Below, piece by piece: positions 6,282-14,600 of a stretch of 38,369 bases of DNA (its first letter is position 1; every line of letters starts with the position of its first letter). The position numbers and the translations under genes are program-made. The stretch is taken from IMG/VR virus record IMGVR_UViG_3300032245_000650, positions 1 through 38,369 of that record; one strand, given 5' to 3'. Source of the DNA: a virus. The notes under the pieces are model-generated. The model saw only the letters and a program-made list of their open reading frames with translations, was not told the origin of the DNA and did no database searches.

Positions 6282-6479
6282 TTATTGTTTATCTTGTCCG
6301 TAATCGAATATGCCAAAACCTTCAGCATTTTCTTTTGCGGTTGTGGGTAAGTTCAAACACCTAAAATCATTTCGCTGATCGAACTCTGTATCTGGAATCG
6401 GGCCATCCACTCTAGTCACCCATTCTTCCAATGTTTCTCCTTCGAGGCGTTTGGGATATTGCGGTACACAATCACTCAT
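6282..6479 (-). CDS. Small hypothetical protein
   Basis: This 65-residue protein starts at ATG 6479, which overlaps the nuclease stop as ATGA and has AAAGGAC upstream. The sequence MSDCVPQYPKRLEGETLEEW begins a soluble, acidic, partly disordered protein with FRCLNLP in the middle and an FGIFDYGQ tail. No family is recognised. It lies between a nuclease and a recombination protein. Confidence 0.6.
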   Translation of the reverse strand: MSDCVPQYPKRLEGETLEEWVTRVDGPIPDTEFDQRNDFRCLNLPTTAKENAEGFGIFDYGQDKQ

Positions 6480-6796
6480 TTTTTTGTCCTTTCGTTTATG
6501 GTTTTGATTATCGGGGAAAGCCACTTGGTGCTGATGTCGTGGGAAGGAACACGGAAAACTAGGATGCCCATCGATGCGGCGAGATTATACTTTTCCATAT
6601 CGTTCAAGAACCCGGTCGGCCTCGTGTGTCTGCCCCTGCTCCACACGCCCCCCTCGAGTTCGATGGATACGCCGGCGGGGTGATAGTAATCAAACCTAAA
6701 CCTTCTGCCCTCCGCAAACTTATGCTCTCTCTTTAGCTCCCCACCGCCAAGACTCCTCCAAAGAATCTCAAACTTGGCTGATGGGGTTAGCTTCAT
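6476..6796 (-). CDS. PD-(D/E)XK-type endonuclease
   Basis: This 106-residue protein is close to the full length of a single nuclease domain. The motif run RFRFDYYHP, then IELEGGVWSRGRHTRPTGF, then DMEKYNLAASMG and ILVFRV matches a widespread phage endonuclease fold. The D of FDYY and the E residues of IELEGG are likely metal ligands, with GRH and the DxEKYN helix conserved. A role in resolving recombination or packaging intermediates, or degrading host DNA, is expected. Its stop overlaps the next start as ATGA. The nuclease class is by eye. Confidence 0.8.
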   Translation of the reverse strand: MKLTPSAKFEILWRSLGGGELKREHKFAEGRRFRFDYYHPAGVSIELEGGVWSRGRHTRPTGFLNDMEKYNLAASMGILVFRVPSHDISTKWLSPIIKTINERTKK

Positions 6797-6797
6797 T

Positions 6798-7037
6798 TTA
6801 GTTACGCCCCACCCAGTTCTTTGTGGGCAAGACTAGCTCTGGGTCTTTGGGCTGATTGCCCTCTGCCACGATCTTGTCCAAGCGGTCGAGGTCGGCGGCA
6901 ACGGACAAATAGAATCTCCGTCTCTCGTAGTTCTGCTGGTCAATGTGCTGGGCAATTAGATAAAGCCCTCGGACAATCACCAACCCTACAAAGATGATGA
7001 GGCCAAAGATCACCAGCGAATCCTCTGTTTTTGCCAA
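6798..7037 (-). CDS. Membrane-anchored small protein
   Basis: This 79-residue protein has one transmembrane segment at about residues 8-28 (LVIFGLIIFVGLVIVRGLYL). It is followed by a charged helical region (QQNYERRRFYLSVAADLDRL) predicted to form a coiled coil. The N-terminus is inside by the positive-inside rule only weakly. It overlaps the ligase-like gene by 28 bases. Function is unknown. The TM-plus-coiled-coil layout is i-spanin-like in shape, but it lies far from the lysis genes. Confidence 0.65.
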   Translation of the reverse strand: MAKTEDSLVIFGLIIFVGLVIVRGLYLIAQHIDQQNYERRRFYLSVAADLDRLDKIVAEGNQPKDPELVLPTKNWVGRN

Positions 7038-7579
7038 GCGGGCGAGCAGTAGTTGGGGTTGGTAATGAATGGATACTTGCCATCATCCAGAGCCTTCATC
7101 ACGAAACCCTCCCAGATAACCTCGCCCGCCTTGTTGTTCTGGTAGTTCATCTCTTCCCATATCGAATTGATCTTATGGTGGGCAAGCTGAACAAAGCGGA
7201 GGAGCTTGTTCTGTGAAACATCAAAGGTCACGGCCTCTAGGTGTTCAATCTCCTTCATCCGTTCTGCGTAAGGCTTGGGGTTGGCGGGGTCGAAGGCATC
7301 CATCACTACGATTGTACCTTTGCCAGTCTTGGTGCGTTGTCCCATAATCTCACAATCAATGTAGGGAGCTTTGATGCCAGCATTGGCGAGACGCTCAACC
7401 ATTAGGTTATGGTTGGATGCAATCTTTCCGTGGCGGTTGTATCCGATGCCAGTCTTTTGATGAAATAAACCTCGCCAGCCGTTCAGCTTTCCCTCAATGG
7501 AGAACCCATCAGAGAACTCCTCGTGGTTAGCCGGGACGGCAGAGGCTTGTGGTCTGGCGGGGTGAATGGAGGATGTCAT
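7010..7579 (-). CDS. Minimal ATP-dependent ligase-like nucleotidyltransferase
   Basis: This 189-residue protein carries the ordered covalent nucleotidyltransferase motifs. Motif I is KLNGWR (31-36, Lys31 the predicted adenylated lysine), followed by YNRHGKI. Motif III is DCEIMG (75-80), motif IV EGFVMK (157-162) and motif V KQRIRW (184-189). The chain stops right after motif V, so the OB-fold domain normally following in DNA ligases is absent. It would seal nicks in phage DNA, or RNA, if active. The lack of an OB domain suggests a partner supplies it or that the substrate is unusual. No good ribosome site precedes the ATG. Confidence 0.8.
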   Translation of the reverse strand: MTSSIHPARPQASAVPANHEEFSDGFSIEGKLNGWRGLFHQKTGIGYNRHGKIASNHNLMVERLANAGIKAPYIDCEIMGQRTKTGKGTIVVMDAFDPANPKPYAERMKEIEHLEAVTFDVSQNKLLRFVQLAHHKINSIWEEMNYQNNKAGEVIWEGFVMKALDDGKYPFITNPNYCSPAWQKQRIRW

Positions 7580-7618
7580 TGTTTGTTTGTAGAGGATTTC
7601 GTGGGGTTGTGTAAAGAA

Positions 7619-7705
7619 CTATTTTAGGAGTTGCTCAACTATGAAAAGGGTTGAGCCAGCACCTACAACTAGTCCGATGATATAGGCTATTAGGATTTTA
7701 GTCAT
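7619..7705 (-). CDS. 28-residue membrane peptide
   Basis: This tiny gene reads MTKILIAYIIGLVVGAGSTL and ends FIVEQLLK. Nearly the whole chain is one transmembrane helix with a GxxxG-like spacing (GLVVGAG). AGAAAGGAAC lies upstream of the ATG at good spacing, as strong as that of confirmed neighbours. It fills the gap between the ligase-like gene and the next hypothetical. The function is unknown. Confidence 0.55.
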   Translation of the reverse strand: MTKILIAYIIGLVVGAGSTLFIVEQLLK

Positions 7706-7723
7706 TTGGTTGTTCCTTTCTGG

Positions 7724-7966
7724 TTAGTAGGTTCTGCTGTCTGGTGACTTTGCAAGTTCGTGTAGCAACCAATCATAGGTGTGCCACTCTCCATTTGCGA
7801 AAGCGTTTTGCTCTGCCTCGGTCTGACCCTCACCAGATAACTCCGGGTCATACTTCTTATTCTCTGCCTTCTCCCGCAGTTCCCAGAGGAGGCTTATGAA
7901 GTCCTCCTTGGTCTGGCAAGATTGGCTGAACTTTCTTTTATTCCTTGGCTTTTCAATTATTTGCAT
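7724..7966 (-). CDS. Small hypothetical protein
   Basis: This 80-residue protein starts at ATG 7966, preceded by AAGAAAG. The longer ATG start at 8044 would overlap the upstream gene. It has a basic N-terminus (EKPRNKRKF) and a helical middle (TKEDFISLLWELREKAENK). The ending is WHTYDWLLHELAKSP, resembling small phage proteins with a G-x-A-x-A/W-x-Y-x-W-xx-L helix. No function is recognised. Confidence 0.65.
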   Translation of the reverse strand: MQIIEKPRNKRKFSQSCQTKEDFISLLWELREKAENKKYDPELSGEGQTEAEQNAFANGEWHTYDWLLHELAKSPDSRTY

Positions 7967-7989
7967 AGGGTTTCTTTCTTGGTTGAGGG

Positions 7990-8202
7990 TTACGAAGTTA
8001 AAAAGCGAATAATTCTTTGCCCAGCTTTGGATGTGGTTTCCCAATTTGTCTTGCGGATTACGAACAAGTTTCCTGCGAGGATCAACATTCTCTCCTCTTT
8101 CTTTAAGGTTTTAATCGCAGAGCTAGCTGTTTTGAAAAGAGTTCCACGCTCTTTCCACAACCATCCAGAGGGAAGCTCTCTAATCGTTGATTCAATTTTC
8201 AT
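7990..8202 (-). CDS. Small basic hypothetical protein
   Basis: This 70-residue protein starts at ATG 8202 with AGAAAG upstream. An in-frame extension to 8277 would overlap the preceding gene and is rejected. It has pI-raising Lys/Arg throughout (KTASSAIKTLKKEERMLILA) and a beta-rich end (GNLFVIRKTNWETTSKAGQR). No motif is recognised. A nucleic-acid-binding role is possible from charge only. Confidence 0.6.
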   Translation of the reverse strand: MKIESTIRELPSGWLWKERGTLFKTASSAIKTLKKEERMLILAGNLFVIRKTNWETTSKAGQRIIRFLTS

Positions 8203-8227
8203 TTGGTTGGTCTTTCTGGGTTGGGGG

Positions 8228-8479
8228 TTAGCTGACAACAAATGGACGAACCTTGTCCACCTCAAAGCGAACAACATTCTTGGTCTTGCCGTAGGGAGGG
8301 AATGGAAGGCTCATAACTCTAGATGGAATCTTTGCCCTCACGATTCCGTCCTTCACGGAAATAATCTTTAGGTTGCATTTCACCACTTGAAATAGGTGGT
8401 TAAATTGAAACTTTACATATTTGCCCACTAGCTCGCCCTCTTGAACCGGGGCAAGTTCGGTGCTGGTTTTTGTTTGCAT
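8228..8479 (-). CDS. Small beta-rich hypothetical protein
   Basis: This 83-residue protein starts at ATG 8479 after GGTAGG. Alternating strands (GKYVKFQFNHLFQVV, NLKIISVKDGIVRAKI, NVVRFEVDKVRPF) suggest a small beta barrel of the OB or SH3 type. It follows a 67-base AT-rich junction, one of the few early gaps, where a promoter may lie. No family is recognised. Confidence 0.6.
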   Translation of the reverse strand: MQTKTSTELAPVQEGELVGKYVKFQFNHLFQVVKCNLKIISVKDGIVRAKIPSRVMSLPFPPYGKTKNVVRFEVDKVRPFVVS

Positions 8480-8552
8480 AACCAAAACCTACCACACCCC
8501 AACAAGTTGTAAAGGGTTTATTTACGATTGTTTATAAGTCCCTATAAATACG

Positions 8553-8819
8553 CTACTTACTAGGGAGGATTTTGTAGGCTTTTATCCATCTAAAGATTTT
8601 AAAACCCTTTTTGCTTGTAATAACCACTTGAATTTTCCGAACCTCCAATTTCTTTTTATCGAGTAGCTCACGAAGGATGCGATCAATCGAACTGGATTTC
8701 TTGCCCATCAATTCCATTATTTCTTCACGAGTCTTGAACCCCTCTGGTCGTGGAGGGCATTCTTTATTTTGGATGTGTTCTTGTAGAAGTTTCTGCCAAG
8801 GATTTCGGGGGGATTTCAT
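8553..8819 (-). CDS. Winged-helix DNA-binding protein
   Basis: This 88-residue basic protein has GFKTREEIMELMGKKSSSID and RILRELLDKKKLEVRKI forming a winged helix, with a KKGFKIFRWI wing. The ATG overlaps the phosphoesterase stop as TAATG. It is probably a transcriptional regulator or an accessory DNA-binding protein of the early region. Confidence 0.75.
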   Translation of the reverse strand: MKSPRNPWQKLLQEHIQNKECPPRPEGFKTREEIMELMGKKSSSIDRILRELLDKKKLEVRKIQVVITSKKGFKIFRWIKAYKILPSK

Positions 8820-9559
8820 TAGAAGGATTTTATGTTTGTGGGTAGGTGGAATTTGTTGCCTCGTTGTCTTGCTTGGAATACATCGTGGGTCTTGTCGGGG
8901 TAGATCATTCCATACGCCCAGCCGTGTTGCCAGCGGAGCCTTCGCAACTGGCCTCGGTTATATTCGGGAGTCTTGTTGCAGAGGCATCCGATGTTGTACC
9001 CGGTGCGAGGGTCGATGGAGACGCTACGAAAATAATCAATGGCGTGGGTGTGGCCGAAGATAACATCTCCGTAAGCATCGGCGTGTTGCTTCCCGCTGTG
9101 CATAGCGTGGCCGTAGCCGTGAACGAACGATAGATTGCCACACTTGTAAATCCCACCGACTGAATCATAAGGAAACATCCTCGCCTTGGTTTCCTTCATT
9201 ATCAGTTCGATATTTTCAATCCCATCATTGGCATAATCACGAGCTATTCCGCTTCGGCAGTTTCTAGCCATATCAAAAATCCGTTCATCGTGGTTGCCCC
9301 TTAAAAAGATTCTCTCATCCCCGAACTTAAAGAACTCCCGCAAGAACTCCTCCCCACAATCCCAATCCTTCTGCAAGCTGGATGATTGCTCCTCATCCCC
9401 TGCTCCTTTTCTTATCGCTCTAAAATCCCAGAGGTCACCGATGCAAACCACCAGATCGGGCTGGTATTCTTTCGTAAAAGCGAGCAGAGCCTTTACCGAA
9501 GGAGCATCTTGTTCATCGCCGTGAATGTCTCCACAAGCAACGAATTTAATGGGCTTCAT
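8819..9559 (-). CDS. Calcineurin-like metallophosphoesterase
   Basis: This 246-residue protein carries the full metallophosphoesterase signature: GDIHG (10-14), GDLWDFRAI near 40, GNHDE near 90, a central VHGYGH, and GHTH about residue 155. These residues bind the two metal ions. Members hydrolyse phosphomonoesters or phosphodiesters; phage versions can act on DNA ends, nucleotides or cyclic nucleotides. Which substrate applies here cannot be read. It overlaps the MazG-like gene by 4 bases. A role against host cyclic-nucleotide defence signalling would be speculation. Confidence 0.9.
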   Translation of the reverse strand: MKPIKFVACGDIHGDEQDAPSVKALLAFTKEYQPDLVVCIGDLWDFRAIRKGAGDEEQSSSLQKDWDCGEEFLREFFKFGDERIFLRGNHDERIFDMARNCRSGIARDYANDGIENIELIMKETKARMFPYDSVGGIYKCGNLSFVHGYGHAMHSGKQHADAYGDVIFGHTHAIDYFRSVSIDPRTGYNIGCLCNKTPEYNRGQLRRLRWQHGWAYGMIYPDKTHDVFQARQRGNKFHLPTNIKSF

Positions 9560-9915
9560 AAAGGAGGTTTAGATTGTCCAGTTAAAGTTGTGTAAATTAA
9601 ATTACAACACTCTCTAGCTCTAGGATTTGTCAATGTCTCATCGGTGCATCCATCCCTAGCTAATTCCATAACGATGTGCATTTGTTGGCGAAGCGTGAGG
9701 AGATATGTTAGCTGATCGGTTGCCTCCTCTATTGCGTTTTCAACAAGCCGTGCCGTTGGCATTTCCCAAAGTTTTGTCCCGCCGTGTTCCTCGACTCCCC
9801 TTTTATATTTCTTCTCGATGGATTCAACTGCCGCAACTTGCAAAGTCGTTAAATGAAGTTCGTGCTTTTTGGTAAAATGCTTTTGGGTTTTCTCCACGCC
9901 TTGCGTTGATGTCAT
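9556..9915 (-). CDS. MazG-like all-helical protein (tentative)
   Basis: This 119-residue helical protein contains KKYKRGVEEHGGTKLWEMP followed by LVENAIEEATDQLTYLLTLR. The order (KY-x-G-x-x-E-HGG, then E-x-x-x-x-EE-x-x-D-x-x-x-YL) recalls MazG/dUTPase-like nucleotide pyrophosphohydrolases of phages. The usual ExxE...ExxD metal set is only partly clear. If correct it would trim unwanted nucleotides or alarmones during infection. Its stop overlaps the metallophosphoesterase ATG. Confidence 0.5.
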   Translation of the reverse strand: MTSTQGVEKTQKHFTKKHELHLTTLQVAAVESIEKKYKRGVEEHGGTKLWEMPTARLVENAIEEATDQLTYLLTLRQQMHIVMELARDGCTDETLTNPRARECCNLIYTTLTGQSKPPL

Positions 9916-9919
9916 CCTT

Positions 9920-10426
9920 TTATCTGCTAGACCACGGACGCTTACTGACTAGAGAAACTTTTTGATTATTCACTTGTTGCTTTTGTGGGGATACTAACTC
10001 CCGCCAACCAGAGATGGTGCTATCCTCTAAATGAGGTTGTTCCCAATCAAGATGTCGGAGCTGGTGTTTCTCGGCTATCTTCTGGCAGATCGAATAGGTT
10101 TGGTCATCTGACCAAGAGGCCAGCAAATCCCCGCTGGGGCTTCGGGATAGGGGAACATAGTCTATTGCGTGTGCCCCCTTTCCTAGGTCGATATGGAGCG
10201 ATTGTGGGGGTATCCCACGAGCGTTTGTGACTTTCCTCCCCGCCTTTGTGCGTCCTTGGGCATAGAGTTCCTCTTGCTCTTGGGGAGTACGCACCGAGCA
10301 GTAGATCAAAACTGGAATCTTTTTGCTCATCAACTCCGAGTACCAAGCCCCAACCCTCTTCCCGAAACTAGGCTCACACTTTTCTATGTGGCCTCTTGAC
10401 CTCTCGACCGCCTCTCGAATCGTCAT
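9920..10426 (-). CDS. Endolysin, M15-type D-Ala/L-Ala-D-Glu peptidase
   Basis: This 168-residue protein matches the VanY/T5-endolysin M15 fold: SLHIDLGKGAHAIDY at 76-90 gives ligands His78 and Asp89, and WEQPH gives His132. It cuts peptide stems of peptidoglycan to lyse the host. No signal peptide is present, so release needs a holin. The ATG overlaps the lipoprotein stop as ATGA, which places it in a compact lysis cassette. The last 30 residues are basic and may be a tail of unknown role. Confidence 0.88.
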   Translation of the reverse strand: MTIREAVERSRGHIEKCEPSFGKRVGAWYSELMSKKIPVLIYCSVRTPQEQEELYAQGRTKAGRKVTNARGIPPQSLHIDLGKGAHAIDYVPLSRSPSGDLLASWSDDQTYSICQKIAEKHQLRHLDWEQPHLEDSTISGWRELVSPQKQQVNNQKVSLVSKRPWSSR

Positions 10427-10701
10427 TGGTCGAGTCTCTTTCGGAGTTTTTCATTTTCCTCCACGAGTCGAGATATCGTTTTGAGCGATTGCCCAAAAAG
10501 CTGTCTGTATTCTTCTGAGGTTGCCTTGGTTCGGTCGAGCTTGTCCCACCGCATAATGAAGTCGGTAATCGAATCTTGGTTCGGGACTTCGCCAATGTCG
10601 TAGGGTCGGGTGGTTGCACACCCGCAAATTAAACTAGCGGCGGTGAATCCAAGAATCGACTTCCGAATCACGGAGACGGCGGTTGTAAGCAATTTCTTCA
10701 T
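10423..10701 (-). CDS. Outer-membrane lipoprotein, o-spanin-like
   Basis: This 92-residue protein starts at ATG 10701 (MKKLLTTAVSVI) with a signal peptide ending at a lipobox-like LICGC, so Cys about residue 28 is the likely lipidated residue. The mature part is soluble and ends in a helix (LVEENEKLRKRLDQ). The gene sits directly before the endolysin and its first 68 bases overlap the end of a small TM gene, as in Rz/Rz1 spanin pairs. I therefore infer an o-spanin that joins inner and outer membranes at lysis. An upstream in-frame start at 10758 is less likely because it would bury the signal peptide. Confidence 0.65.
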   Translation of the reverse strand: MKKLLTTAVSVIRKSILGFTAASLICGCATTRPYDIGEVPNQDSITDFIMRWDKLDRTKATSEEYRQLFGQSLKTISRLVEENEKLRKRLDQ

Positions 10702-10795
10702 CGTCTCGTTCTTTTCTTGTCTTGGCTCTATTCTTCGTCCACCAAGCGATGATTCCAATTACACCAGCAAGCGAGGCGAGTATGGCCTCCCACAT
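10634..10795 (-). CDS. Small inner-membrane protein, i-spanin-like
   Basis: This 53-residue protein has one TM segment (MWEAILASLAGVIGIIAWW) followed by a very charged helix (KNRAKTRKERDDEEIAYNRR). The topology suits an i-spanin or a small holin. Its 3' end overlaps the lipoprotein gene in another frame, the signature layout of Rz/Rz1. The periplasmic arm is unusually short for a spanin, so a membrane-fusion role is uncertain. Confidence 0.55.
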   Translation of the reverse strand: MWEAILASLAGVIGIIAWWTKNRAKTRKERDDEEIAYNRRLRDSEVDSWIHRR

Positions 10796-10798
10796 CTT

Positions 10799-10969
10799 TT
10801 ATTTCCGTGAGAACTTCGAGAGGAAATCGACAATCTTTTGGAGCGTGTTCTCTGGCTCGTCACCGGGAATCAAGGAAGCCACGGCAATCACGGCAGAGAG
10901 GAGGGCAACCAAAGCACCCACCCAAGCAAACACATCTTGAGACTGAACGAAGGCTAAGATTTGGTTCAT
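10799..10969 (-). CDS. Holin-like small membrane protein
   Basis: This 56-residue protein has one strong transmembrane helix at about residues 14-35 (FAWVGALVALLSAVIAVASL) and a charged amphipathic C-terminus (NTLQKIVDFLSKFSRK). It leads the lysis cassette, directly upstream of the spanin-like pair and endolysin, which fits a class III-like or pinholin-type holin. There is no clear ribosome site before the ATG, so expression may be low or depend on upstream translation. Confidence 0.55.
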   Translation of the reverse strand: MNQILAFVQSQDVFAWVGALVALLSAVIAVASLIPGDEPENTLQKIVDFLSKFSRK

Positions 10970-10991
10970 AAGAAGGGGTGAGTGTCAAAGG

Positions 10992-11633
10992 CTATTCATA
11001 AGGCCAATAGGTTGCTGGGTTAATTTGAAATGACTGACTACCAGACCAAGACCAGTTTGAAGCATATGCCCAGCCCGGAAACCATCGAATATGACAAGGA
11101 ATTGTGATGCCATCTATGATTAAAAACGAATAGGGGTCGACTTGTTCTTGAACTTTAATATCACCAGCATAAGTATTATACCAACCATCAATAACTATCC
11201 TTGGATAAATTGTATTCCCATTCAAATATCCAGATGGGAAAAAAGTTATAAATGAAGGATTATTGCTGTAATATTGGAATGGGCCAGAGCCAGAATCCTC
11301 ATTCACAAATGAAGTAAATCCAAACAATAATGTTCTTATGCTTTGGCATACTAAATTTTGCTCTGCGGCGATTGAATTTGTCCAATAAGCGTCTTGAAGT
11401 AAGTCAATCGTTACAGAATTTGAATATCTATTATAGCCATCTATTGTTGCTGTTTGATTCCCTTGCGAGCTTCCTGTAACCCTCCAAGTTTTGACTCTCC
11501 ACCACCAAGACATATATTGTTTAAGTGGAAGTGATATTGGGTATTCGGTATCTATTCCGCTTTGTTCCGGCTCTCCCTTGTCCAAGCAAAATGGGAAGTA
11601 TCCACTACCACTTGCGTGAAGAACTTTCCCCAT
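10992..11633 (-). CDS. Virion-associated protein, likely fibre tip
   Basis: This 213-residue, aromatic-rich protein (many Trp, Tyr and Phe, for example SWWWRVKTWRV and WFPGWAYASNWSW) has no recognised family. It follows the large repeat fibre gene and closes the tail module, where phages often put receptor-binding or chaperone proteins. The codons look AT-rich like the fibre gene, and the composition suits a beta-rich carbohydrate or receptor-binding domain. The assignment rests on position and composition. Confidence 0.6.
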   Translation of the reverse strand: MGKVLHASGSGYFPFCLDKGEPEQSGIDTEYPISLPLKQYMSWWWRVKTWRVTGSSQGNQTATIDGYNRYSNSVTIDLLQDAYWTNSIAAEQNLVCQSIRTLLFGFTSFVNEDSGSGPFQYYSNNPSFITFFPSGYLNGNTIYPRIVIDGWYNTYAGDIKVQEQVDPYSFLIIDGITIPCHIRWFPGWAYASNWSWSGSQSFQINPATYWPYE

Positions 11634-11662
11634 AGGATTTCGCTAGGGCATTAGCCCAAGAG

Positions 11663-14600
11663 TTATTCTAAAACTCGTTTGGCAAGACTTACAGTAGCTT
11701 GTGCCACAACTTGCTCGTTTGTTCCGTCTGTCTCGTAGACCTCCATAAGAATGTCTCTTTGGGTTGCTGTCGATAGGATGGCATTGGCCGAGGCTGTTGT
11801 GATGTTAAAGGTTAAGTCTAGCTGATTTCTTTGTAACTGTGGGGTTTGTGGGATAGGGGGTTTTGGGAAAACAATCGCTGGGTTATCTGTAAAGCCATAA
11901 CCCTTATTCAAAACATTGATATTTTGCAACTGCCCATTCTGTATTGTCGGAACATCTAGTCTAGCACCAGAACCAGCGGCATCTTGTATTGTTGCACTAT
12001 AATTATCGCTAGTATAATAAGAGCCAGCACAAGTGATGGAAATAGAGGAAATGACAGCCCCCGCTGGCGTTGGGACAGAAATAGATGGTGCTGAAATATA
12101 TCCCTTTCCACTCTCGACAACCACATATTCACCACTTAAATTCTCATCAACAATATAATTAACTTTTGCTGTCTGCCCCCCAGAGGGTGCTGTGCCTACT
12201 GTGGCCTCGTATGTTCCCGGTGCATATCCAGCACCCAAAGTTGTTACTGCTACTGACGAAAGCAGTCCGTTGGGAGCGTCTGGACTTGGTGCTGTCACAA
12301 TGGGTGCAGAGACATAACCAGCACCAGCATTAAGTATCTGGAATGTATATTTAGATTCTGATTCTTTGATAATGTTGGCAACAGCATTCCCGCCAGCTTG
12401 AGGGCTTTGTCCAATTTGTAACGAGTAAGATTGCCCAACTATGTATCCATTAGGGCTATTTTGCAATTCAAGTGTTCTTAAAAATCCAGACTCAAGCCTT
12501 CTGTCTGGGTCTGGTGCAGTTGCAACTTGTGTTGATTGATAGCCGAAGCCGGGATTTTCAATAATTACATTTACAGAACCAGAGCTAGATTGCGTAAATA
12601 ATATTGAGGCTTGCCCACCATCAATAGGGCTGGTTGGAACTGAAAGGGAGAATTGTTGATCTATTGAATATCCTTGAGGCTGAGTCAAAACAGAAACACT
12701 TTTAACTTGTCCACTAATAAAGTTTGGTGCTGGTGCGGTAACAATAGGGGCAGAAGTATATCCGCTACCACCATTTACTACTACAACTTGCGACCTGCTT
12801 CCATTTCTATCTACAACTAAATTTATTTGTGCTGGCGTTCCAGACGCAGGGGCTTGTACCGAACAGCTATATGTCCCATCTGAATATGATGCGGGAACAT
12901 TACTCAAGCCAGCAGATCGAACCAATCCCAAGGTTTGAACGCTTTGGAATGCAATATTTGTGCTTCTGGTGTATCCAATACCCCCGCCACCCAATAGATA
13001 TTGTACGGCGGCTGGGCCGGGTCGGGTTGCGATACTTGCTGGGACAGAGAAAGCCGTATCAATAAAGCCATCAGCAAGAGTCGATGGCATAGTATAAACA
13101 GTAGTTCCGCTAAATTCAAAAATAACTGGGTCGCTAGTCAATGCACCAAGCTCAACTAGGTCATAATTTTTTGTATATGTTGCTGGATATCCAGCACCAG
13201 CATCCAAGACCCTAAATTCTGGTGTATATCTTCCTCCACCAAAATCTGAATAACTAAAAGATAGACCATTATTTCCTAAATCCAATGCGGAAACTATATA
13301 AGATGTATCTCTTCTTGGAATAAAAATTTCCATAACTGCATATCTGGTTGGAATAATGCTTCTATCTTTTGGGACAATAGCAACTAAAGCACTTTTCCCA
13401 GCAAATTTATCGTGTTGTGGGTTTGGAAAATTAGAAATAGCACTTGCATTAGTATTTATACTTGCAAGATTTCTTCTTCCGACAATAGTAACTCCATTTA
13501 TCTGTGCAGACAAACCGGGGGCTTGTGTGCCATTAAAATCACTTATTAAAACCGCCCTTTGATATTTTGGGTCATATTGTGAGCCGGTAACAACAACGCC
13601 AATATCATTATACAATTTAGCCCCAACCTCAATTAGAGCAGACTGTTGTGCTTTTGCAATTCTAGGGTCTGTTGAATATGTCTTGCCATTCCTTGTGGCA
13701 TATACATATCGAAATGTATTGGCCCCATTTTGGCTTATCCCACCAGTAATCCATTTATGATTATCTGGAAAAGTTCCATCAGGATTAAATCCAATTTTAA
13801 GACCGCCAAGGTTAATTTTTGTTGCAGTTTCAGAAAAAGTCGAAACAGTAGCTAGGGCAACAAGACCAAAACGAGCATTATTGTTTCCGGTAACATCGCT
13901 AACATCAGATACTATTGAATCTACATCTCCATAATTTGTTGTAAAACCAGTTTTTAAGATTGGCAAATACGCAAGAATGTCTCCGTGCGATACAGCTGGA
14001 GTTGCGGAATATCCATATCCAACATCACTAATAATAATTCTCCATAGCGTACCATCCCCAGTATATTGTATTGATGCAACTGGTCTTTTGGATGTAGGTG
14101 GAGTCTGGCCTCCATCTGGGTCGCTAAATTCAAGTGAAACCGTGTTTGTATTAACTCCCTTGCAACCCAAATCTACAATTTGATTAGTAAGACCAACCAA
14201 TGATTTAGTAGGCTGAAAAAGAGTTACAGTTGGGGCATTTGTATATCCAAATCCCCCACTTGTTATTGTTAGTGACTGAATAAATCCACCACTTGCAACA
14301 ACTGTTGCAATCGCAGTTCCGGCTGTTGGTGCGGCAAGAGTTACGCTTGGTGCAGTTGAGTATCCGCTCCCGCCATTAGTAATAGTTATTTTATTGATTG
14401 AGCCACTTACGGCTGACGCAGTTGCCGCCGCAATAGTTCCAGTAGTTGCACTAAATACTAAATCAAATGGGCCGTTTGAATAACCAAATCCACCAGTAAC
14501 AATTGATATTGTTGTGACTACTCCTGCGGATATTGTTGCAGTAAAGCTCGCCCCAGTTGTTATGGATGGAGAAATATTTAAGTCATAAGTTCCATTTGGA

